From Galeruca laticollis (Eukaryota; Arthropoda; Insecta; Coleoptera; Chrysomelidae): a DNA stretch of 64,000 nucleotides. The stretch is from positions 91,052,364-91,116,363 of the forward strand of contig OY998184.1 in the NCBI GenBank assembly GCA_963921935.1, given 5' to 3'. Shown here piece after piece: positions 55,065 through 64,000 of this stretch. The notes beneath the pieces are model-generated. The model did not search any database and was not told the origin of the DNA. It saw nothing but the letters and a program-made list of their open reading frames with translations. Within the stretch, counting starts at the first letter, position 1, and each line of letters opens with the position of its first letter. The position numbers were made by a program, and so were the translations under genes.

Positions 55065-56180
55065 GGGGAATTGTGCCCGAGATGGCATACTTGCTGAGTT
55101 AGCATAGTCGCTATTTAATGTACATACATTTTGAATTACGCGCCATTTGTTGCGCCCCCTTAAAGCCACCGGCTCAAACAAACTATTGCGTTAATCGGAA
55201 GCAGGTCAGTTGTCTTTGAATGGTCGAAAAGTACGTTTGTCACATTTTTGTTTACCCAAAATATGTTTAAGTGTCGTTCGCAGATAGTTTGGTGGGTAAC
55301 GGAAGGGAAATGAAGGTATGTTATTGTAACTTTCAGATAGATAATTTATTGAATATTATATCTAAGTTATCAAATACCTAGTTTAAAATATATTTTAGTA
55401 AAAATTGTATTATTTAAAAATAACCGTTAATTTTATGAGATGGCATACAACAATTTTTATGAGATGGCATGGTATGTCATCTCAGCAACTCAATTATTAA
55501 TTGGACACAATGTTTTTTTAGACATGGGTCGCTACAAAAGAAAGTCAAATAGAGAGTCATGGGATGAAAATAATATGCAGGAAGCCATCTTAGCTGTGAG
55601 GGCGAAACGTATGGGGTGGCTTTTAGCGTCAAAAACGTTTAATGTCCCTTTTGGGACTTTAAGACGTAGGGCAACTAAGGAGAAAGGCTGGAAAAAAGGT
55701 TACATAGGAGGTCACAAAAGCAAAAAGAAGAAAAGAGTCATATGGTAATCTAACAACAACCCCTGAAATTGAAAAATTGAAAAATGAGGAAGCACAAAAG
55801 AAAGAAGTGATGTTAAGAAAGGCGGCGAGAACTGTTAAGAAGAAAATTGGACGAGGATGCACAAAATAAAAGAAGGGATGATAAGAAAGTCGGAGAGAAC
55901 TATGAATAAGAAATGTGTTATGGAGGATGAGAATGAAGATGAGCAAGCCGAGGGTTTTGACGTAGGAGATGACCTAGATGAGGAGGACTCGCTTTGTATT
56001 CATTGCAATGAACTTTTCTCCTGGTCTCTATCAAGAGAATTATGGTTCCAGTGTCACATCTGTAAGAAATGGGCCCATGCAGAATGTGCTGGAGTAGACA
56101 GAAAGACAAAAATGTTCAAATGTGAAATTTGTACCTAGTTTTATATTTTTTTTAATAGTTACTTTCATGAGATGGCATAC
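55065..56180 (+). mobile_element. pogo-type deletion derivative
   Basis: The 5' end region TAGGGGAATTGTGCCCGAG, then ATGGCATACTTG near 55065-55090, resembles the end of the 27-31 kb pogo element. GAGATGGCAT recurs at about 55079, 55438, 55462 and 56168, the third being part of a GAGATGGCAT-GGTATGTCATCTC palindrome. It encodes only the first and last parts of the protein. The 3' boundary is approximate. Confidence 0.5.
55524..56138 (+). pseudogene. pogo-type protein lacking its DDE core
   Basis: From the ATG at 55524: MGRYKRKSNRESWDENNMQE, AILAVRAKRMGWLLASKTFN and VPFGTLRRRA, a psq helix-turn-helix. The frame is lost at 55748. From 55857 another frame gives a basic-acidic linker and a PHD-like zinc finger, CIHCNELFSWSLSRELWFQC, HICKKWAHAECAGVD and CEIC, ending at 56138. 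These are the normal first and last domains of long pogo/Tigger-like proteins. The roughly 300-residue catalytic middle is deleted, so it cannot transpose itself but could bind element ends if expressed. Confidence 0.72.
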
Positions 56181-56344
56181 CATGCTTCTTCTTGAAAATA
56201 TACTTTTTCGTTTGTTAATAGAAAAATCGTTTAGGTTTTGTGAAAGGTTACTTTATTTATTCCATTTTTATATGTTTCCTCTCAGACACACTTCCCCTAA
56301 TTTAACTTTAAATATTACATTTTTCGATACTCCATGTATTTTTA

Positions 56345-56475
56345 AACATGCCACTATCAAAGAGTACCTTCGTAGATTTAAGCTTAGTGAAACGAAATTT
56401 TGTGATTACGATGGTAATGTTGATATCAATCATTGGATGTTTGACTGCTTCCGCTCCTCATTTGTTGATCTGTAA
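56345..56475 (+). pseudogene. Non-LTR RNase H tail fragment
   Basis: The plus strand reads HATIKEYLRRFKLSETKFCD, then NVDINHWMFDCFRSSFVDL. This resembles the end of the RNase H region of I/R1-type retrotransposons (GH--Y-RF----C--C-----H-LF-C). It is short and isolated. Confidence 0.4.
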
Positions 56476-56479
56476 CTGC

Positions 56480-57944
56480 AAGTGCCAATGTGTTGTTAAA
56501 TATTTTTATGTATTATCTTTATTGTACTGCAATGGTGTTTGCAAAGTACAAATTATGTCTGTGTAACAACTACATCACTATATGGTGTCAGTGTTTAATT
56601 TTAAACTGTTCTTCTGAGACCACCCTAACTAGTGCCTATGGAATTAGTTGCCTGTAGTTCATTAATTTGGATTACGTCGAGCTCCTTTTACTTATGGATT
56701 AACCAACCATTCCTATAAAATGATTGTTAACATAGAAAGGAACCTGCAACACTCTGTATACTATAATATGGAATGAAATACTACATACTATATGCAAATA
56801 CAAAATTTCAGAATTTAAATTACTTTTTAAATCGTCCGAAATAGAGACAATCTGTATCATTCATCATTCAAGAGAGAAAATAAACATGAATCAAACCGAA
56901 GAATCATAAAGAAAATTTTCAATACACCTTGTAAATGCACATATGTTGCATATAACATGATTTCTAGCCATTGAGAGAGAGAGAGCATTTTGAACGTTAC
57001 ATTATATAAATTATAACAATCCTTTTCTCACACAGCAAGAGTCAAAACAATATGATTTGTTTTCAAATATACAAATTAGATATTGTAAGAAATTCTCTGG
57101 TAACATTAGATAATTATTTAGTATATGTCAAGGTAAAAAGTCAAAATAATAATAACATTAAGTTTATAAATGTATGACGTTTGTGAAATGAATTGTCATT
57201 CTGAATAGATCAAATTGAAATAAAAAGAGCTGTCATTTCTAAATATTTTGGAATCTATTTTAAAGGAAGTAATATATCAGATTTGATCATTTAAAATATT
57301 AAACGGAATGTCCTAGAAGGATAAATGAGCAATTTGAAACTTGAGATGGGATTTGCCAGCAAGAATTTTTATAGCCAATTTTGATTGGTGAATCAGATTT
57401 GAAATGTTTTGATCAGCGGCAAGCGGATTAAAAACTGAAAAAATTGAATAAAGAAAGTTGTTGATAATGTACACTATTCACTAGGTAGAATGAATGGGGT
57501 AAAAAGTAAAATTTAGAGAAGATAATTAAAAAAACTATTAGAAAAGCAGCCCATTGAAGTGGTAACTATAAAAGAAATACATTATTCTTAAATATAACTA
57601 AACAAATTTATAAATCAATCTGATAAACACAGATTTAAGAAGAAATTGGTAAAAATTGTAGTATACTAACCATAAAATTTGATCTGTATAAGCAAGTAAA
57701 GTTTTGTATCGTGGGAATGGTATCTCCACGATACATTTCAGAAAAAGCTGGACTATGGACTACTCAGGAGATCTTGGAAACCGATTTTGATGTGGGAACT
57801 TATATTTGTGAGCTAATAATATTATCCAATTAGAAGACGTTATGTTTTCTGATGACTACACTTATTCACTTAATGGTTATACTAATTAGTACAAATTTCC
57901 ACTGCTGTTCAACGGAAAATCCTTAATGGATGAGAGAACACACA
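56480..57944. other. Neurexin-1 intron, nothing recognised
   Basis: AT-rich sequence of the 8.7 kb intron. There are no open frames of note and no terminal repeats. A GA-rich microsatellite patch lies at about 56972-56990. Confidence 0.4.
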
Positions 57945-58185
57945 CAATACCCTCAAAAAATTAGTGCTTGCGCAGGAATTGCTAGAAACCATGTCATTGA
58001 TACATTTTTCATTGAGGGCAATTTGAACGGCGATAATTATTTAGCAATACTTTGACAAAATATATCCCAATCCAGGAAACCCTCAAACTCCAGCGAATAC
58101 GAAATGGTTCTAGCAAGATTGAGTATCACCACATTACCAACGCAATGGTCGGCACTACCTCAACCTCAAATTTTGTACAAAACTA
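57945..58185 (+). pseudogene. Tc1/mariner-like transposase fragment
   Basis: The plus strand reads PQKISACAGIARNHVIDTFF followed by IEGNLNGDNYLAIL. This matches the segment between the first and second catalytic aspartates of Tc1-like transposases (VWCGI-G--IIGPFF-EGNLNG-NYL-LL). It then degenerates. It is in a different family branch from the 50 kb element. Confidence 0.6.
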
Positions 58186-58658
58186 AACCCTTAATTTATA
58201 TTACTTGAAAGGAAAATATGAAGAACGGATACTAATTAAGAAAGCAGCCAGAGCAAAATGGTTAAGAGCCTGAAAAGCAGAAGACCTCGAACTATACAAA
58301 GTAGAAAGCAGAGAAATTATTTATAGGAAGCAAAACCAAATGGTTCTAAATGTTGATGAACGAAGTAGAAAGAAAGAATGACATACATAATACAGAATCA
58401 GATCAAAAGAAGAAAACAAGAAGGAATGGAGACCAATAGTCAACGTGGCAAAGGCGCACCAAAATCTCTTAGAAAAAGCTGGGAAAATGTACATTTCTCG
58501 TCACATTTTTGTGCTTTCGTCTTCTCAGTTCAGAGCAGTTGAAATGTCGAGGTGATATTCACTTTATGCATCTTTAGATGCGCGAAACGATAGCTTTTAA
58601 AAATGTACTTGCAAAACAGAGTACTTCAAATTAGTTTATGTATTAATAAAATACTTAC
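58186..58658. other. Neurexin-1 intron, nothing recognised
   Basis: Purine-rich stretch at about 58240-58450 with no readable frame, then AT-rich sequence up to the donor of the exon ending at 58659. Confidence 0.35.
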
Positions 58659-58837
58659 AATATACATTTCGATATAATCATTGGATGTTCCACTGACGAT
58701 CCTGAGAAGAACCGCATCGGCTTTATTCGTAATTAATCCCAGCGCTATTGTGTCTTCTTGCATTTCTGGCATATTATCTTCTGGATATGTGTAAATTATG
58801 ATCCCTCTGTTAGGACCGAATTCGTAAGAAACTGATT
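58659..58837 (-). CDS. Nrx-1: Neurexin-1 exon: first part of LNS6
   Basis: The acceptor at 58839-58838 (TTAATTGCAG) and a GTAAGT donor at 58658 give 179 bases, phase 1 to 0. The product SVSYEFGPNRGIIIYTYPED, MPEMQEDTIALGLITNKADA and VLLRIVSGTSNDYIEMYI is the start of an LNS/laminin-G domain (YTY, D-IALGL-T-KADAVLLRI, DYIE). The first codon is completed by the G of the EGF exon, and the exon joins in frame to 49960 across an 8.7 kb transposon-filled intron. Confidence 0.94.
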
Positions 58838-59128
58838 CTGCAATTAAAAAATTAATTACAGAATAATTAGAAAATTTTTAAAACAATGTACGAAAACACG
58901 AAAGCAACATTACATTTGTTTAATTTATTATTTATATAAAGTAGCTAGTAACTGAAAAAGAGTAATAAAAAATATGCTTCAAGACGGTATTCAAAAGTCT
59001 CTGGAAATTGTTACCGCAATTTTATTTGTATTGTTAAAGAATGGAACACAGATTTTTTATTTATAACAAAAATCGTTCTTATACTTCGATATATTCTAAA
59101 ATAAGTCTGAATTCAAAGGAAAACTCAC

Positions 59129-59248
59129 CATCCGAACACGTTGGTCCTGTAAAGGAGGTCATATCGCAATCGCATGTGTAGGAGGTCCATTGTTGAACGC
59201 ATATGCCGGCATTGGCACACACATTGTGACTACACTTTGCTGATTGAC
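59129..59248 (-). CDS. Nrx-1: Neurexin-1 exon: EGF repeat 3
   Basis: The acceptor at 59250-59249 (CATTCCAG) and a GTGAGT donor at 59128 enclose 120 bases, phase 1 to 1. It encodes QSAKCSHNVCANAGICVQQW, then SYTCDCDMTSFTGPTCSD, a six-cysteine EGF-like module of the short neurexin type (C-----C-N-G-C------Y-C-C-----GP-C). In the protein it lies between LNS5 and LNS6. The intron downstream is 291 bases. Earlier exons (LNS1-5) are not in the window and must lie above 64 kb. Confidence 0.94.
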
Positions 59249-60322
59249 CTGGAATGGATACATAAATTGTACCTTGTTTGTCGATCATCCCGTAACTCAG
59301 TTATTCGATTATAAAAGCTTTCAAACAGTTTGTAATTTGATTGAAGTACGATAAATTGGGTAATTGCATTTAGATAATATATATTTATGTTAAAAGGATC
59401 AAAATAACGATGAATTATTGTACCCGGTGATCAGTTAAGGGTAGCGAGCGGCCATATCTTATAAGATATTGGTCGTATAGATTTAGGAAAGAAAAATTCA
59501 TGATAAAAATCGCCAAGAGAAATTGCTGGAAATTATATTCGAGTTCGTCAAACGTCCGCTAGAGGCCGTAACAACCAACACTAAGTAGAAAAATGGGATT
59601 TTTATAGAATTTTGCCTAATAAAAGTATATCGATGATATCATTTTCATATTTACTGACTATTCACCTACACTTTTTGACTAAAATGTTTTGTTCTATCTA
59701 TCAAAATAAAGCGGTGGGGGAAAGTTCAATTGTTTTTTTAAACAAACCAAGATTTCTCCCGTTTCGCTTGACCGATTTTAACAAATTTGGGCTCTTATGA
59801 AGGAGCATAATTTACACTACAAAACGCTCACTTGGATTTGACTTTTTGACTTTCGTCTTCGCGGCTTGATGGCGTTAACTAAAATGGTAGCAAACTTTTG
59901 AGTTTAAAAAAAAACAAATGTAATGGTATATTCATTTTTACATATTTTTCTAAAATTTAATGAAAAAAATTGATCATCCACCTTTTTTTGAACCGTTGAT
60001 ATAGAACAAACTATAATTTTATTACATTAAAAAATGGCACGCCACTGCTTTTTATCAAAATAAAAATCAGTTTCGTAATCACTTATTAGTTGCTAACAAA
60101 AAGAACCCCTTGACTTTTTTTCGTTAGACGAACAGTTTTGGATTGAAAAAATAAGATAGGTTTACATACTGTTTAAACTAACATCGCATTTAAGCGAAGC
60201 CGGCAATGATCTATATTAAGAAAGAAGACACCAAATTGTCAATCACGCTGATATTCATTTTGACAGTTCCTGCTACTAACATCTAATTTAATGTTATGTA
60301 AAAAGTATTTTTACAACAAATC
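59249..60322. other. Neurexin-1 intron, nothing recognised
   Basis: AT-rich sequence. A 62-codon frame at 59612-59800 (+) carries no motif. No repeat ends seen. Confidence 0.4.
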
Positions 60323-60538
60323 ATGCCTTTTACGAATGAAGAAGCCTTTGATATGTTGAGAATTTATTTTCAATGTTTTGAAAATGCTGCGATTGCTTCT
60401 AGGCAGTATGCACTGCGTTATCCCCTCCGAAGACGGTATTCGAGAATGGTTTTTCGTCGTTTAGCCTTACGTTTAAGGTAACATGGCCAAGTGCAACCAA
60501 CTCCAGAAAAAGAAGAAATCGTAGAGTAAGAAGAGAAC
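60323..60538 (+). pseudogene. Tc1-like transposase N-terminus (DUF4817 type)
   Basis: The ATG at 60323 opens MPFTNEEAFDMLRIYFQCFE, NAAIASRQYALRYPLRRRYS and RMVFRRLALRLR, the DUF4817-type helix-turn-helix at the start of Tc1-like transposases, followed by a stop. It ends just before the Penelope pair, which may have interrupted it. Confidence 0.7.
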
Positions 60539-60975
60539 ATTATAAATGTGTAGACTTATGAAATTGACTGTCTCGACCCTTACTTCGTGGAATATGCTCA
60601 TATTAGTGTTTTTAAATGAAACTCAAGGTCTCTAGTTAATTCCACAATATAATACAAGTTATTGAAAATTCTAAAAAATTGACAATTGTTTCGATAAATC
60701 AATATCATCGTCAGAATGACAGAAGTTACATTTCATTTTATGCCTACCTCATGTTTAGTAGTTATATTTGGCTAGACCAAGAAGTAACCTAACTTGTGAT
60801 TGGCTTAATATATGTTTATAGAAAAAAGAAGAAGATGTGATATTACAAATATTGAAGCTTAGATATTATTAGCCCTATAGTGATATCCTGGATATCATTT
60901 TTCCAATTAAGATCAGTATAACTGTGCAATGATATAGAAAACCAAGAAAACTATATCTGCTGATCTTTACAATTA

Positions 60976-61940
60976 TCACTTAAGAAGACAGTTTATTAAT
61001 GGAGAATTCCCTAGATTTAACTGTTCATTGACAACTTCATATTGTGGGTTTCTTAAATGTCTTCTAATTTCCAGTTCTTCAAGGAAATCCAGTTCTTGTT
61101 TCTTTTCACAAATATGCAGTACTTCTAGTTCTGTGTTAGGTGTCAATGAATGATTGGTGTCAAGTAGATGTTTTGCGTAGTGGGATTTATCTGGTTGTTT
61201 TAATATGTATGCTCGTAAGTGCTCACTGTATCGTATTTCAAAATTCCTAAGGGTCTGACCCAAATAGACAGCATTACATTCTGGACATTTGAGTTTATAT
61301 ATACCTGACTTCTTTAATAGTGGTATTTTTGTTTTTACATTTAACAATTTTGTACTAACGTTACTTTCTGTTTTAAAAGAAATTGTTGCATTCGTTGCTG
61401 AAGATATTATCTTTGAAATATTATTAGAAATATTTCCTGCATATGTGATGGTTTTATAAGTTTTAATTTGATCAGCTTGTTTAGGATATATTAGTTGTAA
61501 TGCCACTTTTTCCTCTTTTTTACTAATTAGCTTATTTATCATATCTAATGGATAACCGTTAGATGTTGCTAATTGTCTAATTGTATTAATCTCTCTATCA
61601 AAATTACATTTGTTCATAGGAACTGAAAAAGCTCTATGTATCATTGAATTATACGCTGCTAGTCTGTGTGACACAGGGTGGTTAGAATTGAATGGAATTG
61701 TTACATCAGTTTGTGTTGGTTTTCGGTAAATTGAATAATCAAGTACATTATTAACTCTTTGAATTTTTAAATCAAGAAAATTGATTGAGCTATTTTCTTC
61801 AATTTCTAATGTAAATTTAATTTTCGGGTGTAAATTATTGATGTGGTTGAAAAATACATCTAATTGTAGTTCACTACCCATAAAACAAGCTAATATGTCA
61901 TCTACATATCTATACCAAAATAAAATATTTTTCGAAATAA
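60976..61940 (-). pseudogene. Penelope polyprotein, 5' truncated copy (minus)
   Basis: The open frame covers the end of the reverse transcriptase (ISKNILFWYRYVDDILACFM with the catalytic YVDD), the thumb (FNHINNLHPKIKFTLEIEEN, NFLDLKIQRVNNVLDYSIYR), the linker and the full GIY-YIG endonuclease (SGIYKLKCPECNAVYLGQTL, RNFEIRYSEHLRAYILKQ). It ends NSPLINCLLK. It is uninterrupted but lacks the fingers and palm entry of the polymerase, because it begins at the junction near 61940. It was never a complete gene at this site. Confidence 0.9.
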
Positions 61941-62019
61941 TATATTGGCAAAGAAGCTCAACCATATACTCAATACTTACGGATATGAATCTCAGTACTC
62001 AATTAGAAATTCAATAGAA

Positions 62020-63302
62020 CTAATCAAAAAGTTGAAAGAGCAATCCACTTACAAGATAACTATAAACTCATATCGTTCGATGTAACTAACATGTTTACTA
62101 AAATTCCTCCTAAAGAATGTCGAATACTTGTAAGAAAATTACTAGAAGATAAAAATATTAATCCAGGAATAATATCAGATATACTTAATTTATTTGATGT
62201 ATGCATTAATCAGAATTATTTCACTTTTGACAATAAGATATATATTCAAAATGAAGGTTTACCAATGGGAAGCCCTATATCACCTATTTTAGCAAACATT
62301 TTTATGGACAATTTAGAAAGAAAGATCTTTGAAAGTAATATTTCGAAAAATATTTTATTTTGGTATAGATATGTAGATGACATATTAGCTTGTTTTATGG
62401 GTAGTGAACGACAATTAGATGTATTTTTCAACCACATCAATAATTTACACCCGAAAATTAAATTTACATTAGAAATTGAAGAAAATAGCTCAATCAATTT
62501 TCTTGATTTAAGAATTCAAAGAGTTAATAATGTACTTGATTATTCAATTTACCGAAAACCAACACAAACTGATGTAACAATTCCATTCAATTCTAACCAC
62601 CCTGTGTCACACAGACTAGCAGCGTATAATTCAATGATATATAGAGCTTTTTCAGTTCCTATGAACAAATGTAATTTTGATAGAGAGATTAATACAATTA
62701 GACAAATAGCAACATCTAACGGTTATCCATTAGATATGATAAATAAGCTAATTAGTAAAAAAGAGGAAAAAGTGGCATTACAACTAATATATCCTAAACA
62801 AGCTGATGAAATTGAAACTTATAAAACCATCACATATGCAGGAAATATTTCTAATAATATTTCAAAGATAATATCTTCAGCAACGAATACAACAATTTCT
62901 TTTAAAACAGAAAGTAACGTTAGTACAAAATTGTTAAATGTAAAAACAAAAATACCACTATTAAAGAAGTCAGGTATATATAAACTCAAATGTCCAGAAT
63001 GTAATGCTGTCTATTTGGGTCAGACCCTTAGGAATTTTGAAATACGATACAGTGAGCACTTACGAGCTTACAGATTAAAACAACCAGATAAATCCCACTA
63101 CGCAAAACATCCACTTGACACCAATCATTCATTGACACCTAACACAGAACTAGAAGTGCTGCATATTTGTGAAAAGAAACAAGAACTGGATTTCCTTGAA
63201 GAACTGGAAATTAGAAGACATTCAAGAAACCCACAATATGAAGTTGTCAATGAACAGTTAAATCTAGGGAGTTCTCCACTAATAAACTGTCTTCTTAAGT
63301 GA
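62020..63302 (+). pseudogene. Penelope polyprotein, longer 5' truncated copy (plus)
   Basis: Begins in the reverse-transcriptase fingers (VERAIHLQDNYKLISFDVTN; the first ATG is at 62091), then NEGLPMGSPISPILANIFMD, FWYRYVDDILACFMGSERQL, the linker and the GIY-YIG nuclease with ECNAVYLGQTLRNFEIRYSE, to a TGA at 63300-63302. About 420 codons are open. Full Penelope proteins are typically 700-850 residues, so the N-terminal part is missing. The two activities would copy RNA (reverse transcriptase) and cut target DNA (GIY-YIG). No stop or frameshift was seen in the part present. Confidence 0.9.
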
Positions 63303-63659
63303 TAATTGTAAAGATCGGCAGATATAGTTTTCCTGGTTTTCTATATCATTGCACAGTTATACTGATCTTAATTGGGAACAATGATATCCAGGATATCACC
63401 ATAGGGCTAATAATATCTAAGCTTCAATATTTGTAATATCACATCTTCTTCTTTTTTCTATAAACATATATTAAGCCAATCACAAGTTAGGTTACTTCTT
63501 GGTCTAGCCAAAAATATAATTACTAAACATCAGGTAGGCATAAAATGAAATGTAACTTCTGTCATTCTGACGATGATATTGATTTATTTACAATTGTCAA
63601 TTTTTTATAATTTTCAATAACTTGTATTATATTGTGGAATTAACTAGAGACCTTGAGTT

Positions 63660-63890
63660 TCAATAAAAAACACTTATACTTCCTCCATAAGATTCTTCAC
63701 TAATAATATAATTTTTATATGCACGCCACTTTTGTGTAATATTCCCAACAACAGCTGAGCGTATTTCAATATGCCTATCTTCAGTACCATACAGATAGTG
63801 AGAAATTTCCCGGAATAAACAATTACCATTACCTATAATCGGAATCACTTCATAACTGTTTGATTTGAAGGACCACACGTCATTAGAAAA
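63660..63890 (-). pseudogene. OTU-type cysteine protease fragment
   Basis: The minus strand reads NDVWSFKSNSYEVIPIIGNG, NCLFREISHYLYGTEDRHIE and IRSAVVGNITQKWRAYKNYI, then stops at 63660 against the Penelope end. The GNGNCLFREIS block holds the catalytic cysteine of OTU deubiquitinases (usual G-DGNCLFRA-S, here with an Asn for Asp). The His is not in view. OTU domains are often carried by insect transposons, and this piece continues towards neither a host exon nor a visible element end. Confidence 0.65.
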
Positions 63891-64000
63891 TTCTCATCCG
63901 CAGAGAGTAGTCTTTTTTTGGTCAACTTCCGTTGCTCACACATCCTTTTAGTGTTTTACGTCTTCCTACCAAGAACCATGATTAAAAGTACTGGAATATT

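Larger units (their letters stand above)
60557..63655. mobile_element. Penelope-like element, second head-to-head inverted pair
   Basis: Minus copy (60557 to about 61940) and plus copy (about 61980 to 63655) are joined through a short filler, so both 3' tails point outward. The left tip carries GACTGTCTCGACCCTTACTT in full. The right tip stops earlier, at AAAACAC. ACTTAT is found on both flanks (about 60571 and 63673), a weak candidate duplication. The copies are more than 97% identical by eye. Neither copy is complete at its 5' end. Confidence 0.85.

Noticed and set aside
62246..62497. Minus-strand frame within the plus Penelope copy, and its twin at 61781-62017
   Set aside because: Antisense shadow of the Penelope reverse transcriptase; the two look alike only because the copies are inverted.

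Overview
The window looks like a piece of a large, transposon-rich, AT-rich insect genome, possibly a beetle, although the order cannot be fixed from sequence alone. Two spliced host genes are visible. Both have classical GT-AG junctions whose reading phases agree across every join I checked. ALG12 (+ strand, an ER alpha-1,6-mannosyltransferase of N-glycan precursor assembly) contributes its last two coding exons, at 4446-4691 and 14884-16756. Neurexin-1 (- strand, presynaptic adhesion receptor) contributes its last seven coding exons between 59248 and 33483: the third EGF repeat, the sixth laminin-G/LNS domain, the stalk, the transmembrane segment and a cytoplasmic tail ending in the PDZ ligand EWYV. 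The genes converge, with about 16 kb of transposon-filled intergenic DNA between them. No tRNA, rRNA or CRISPR array was recognised.

Layout. 1-4.4 kb: a decayed non-LTR retrotransposon and a truncated piggyBac inside an ALG12 intron. 4.4-16.8 kb: ALG12 exon, a 10.2 kb intron, then the last ALG12 exon. The intron holds a mariner-type MITE, an inverted repeat, a hAT with a perfect 8-bp target duplication and a full-length open Jockey element. The last exon carries a roughly 545-residue charged, repeated C-terminal extension. 16.8-33.2 kb, intergenic: pogo relic, inverted Penelope pair, RTE-like trace, a foldback with 0.9-1 kb arms, and a Harbinger that encloses a pogo/Tigger element, itself enclosing a P-element-like relic; then two oppositely oriented RpS6 pseudogene fragments. 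33.4-60 kb, Neurexin-1: its introns contain an element with about 300-bp inverted repeats encoding an XPG/FEN1-like nuclease with a CXC motif, another Penelope fragment, a non-LTR element carrying a 173-bp satellite, a three-level nest (non-LTR hit by a hAT, hit by a spliced DDE-type element), a Tc1-like element with about 450-bp inverted repeats, a Helitron helicase relic beside a 118-bp minisatellite, a hairpin and a pogo deletion derivative. 60-64 kb: Tc1-like trace, a second head-to-head Penelope pair and an OTU-protease fragment at the edge.

The host genes act in separate processes. The rest is best read as nested layers of mobile DNA whose order of arrival can be recovered from target-site duplications. 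The observations most worth following are the repetitive extension of ALG12, the nuclease-CXC element, the recurrent head-to-head architecture of the Penelope copies, the spliced DDE element and the minisatellite carrying paired ATGGCGG motifs.
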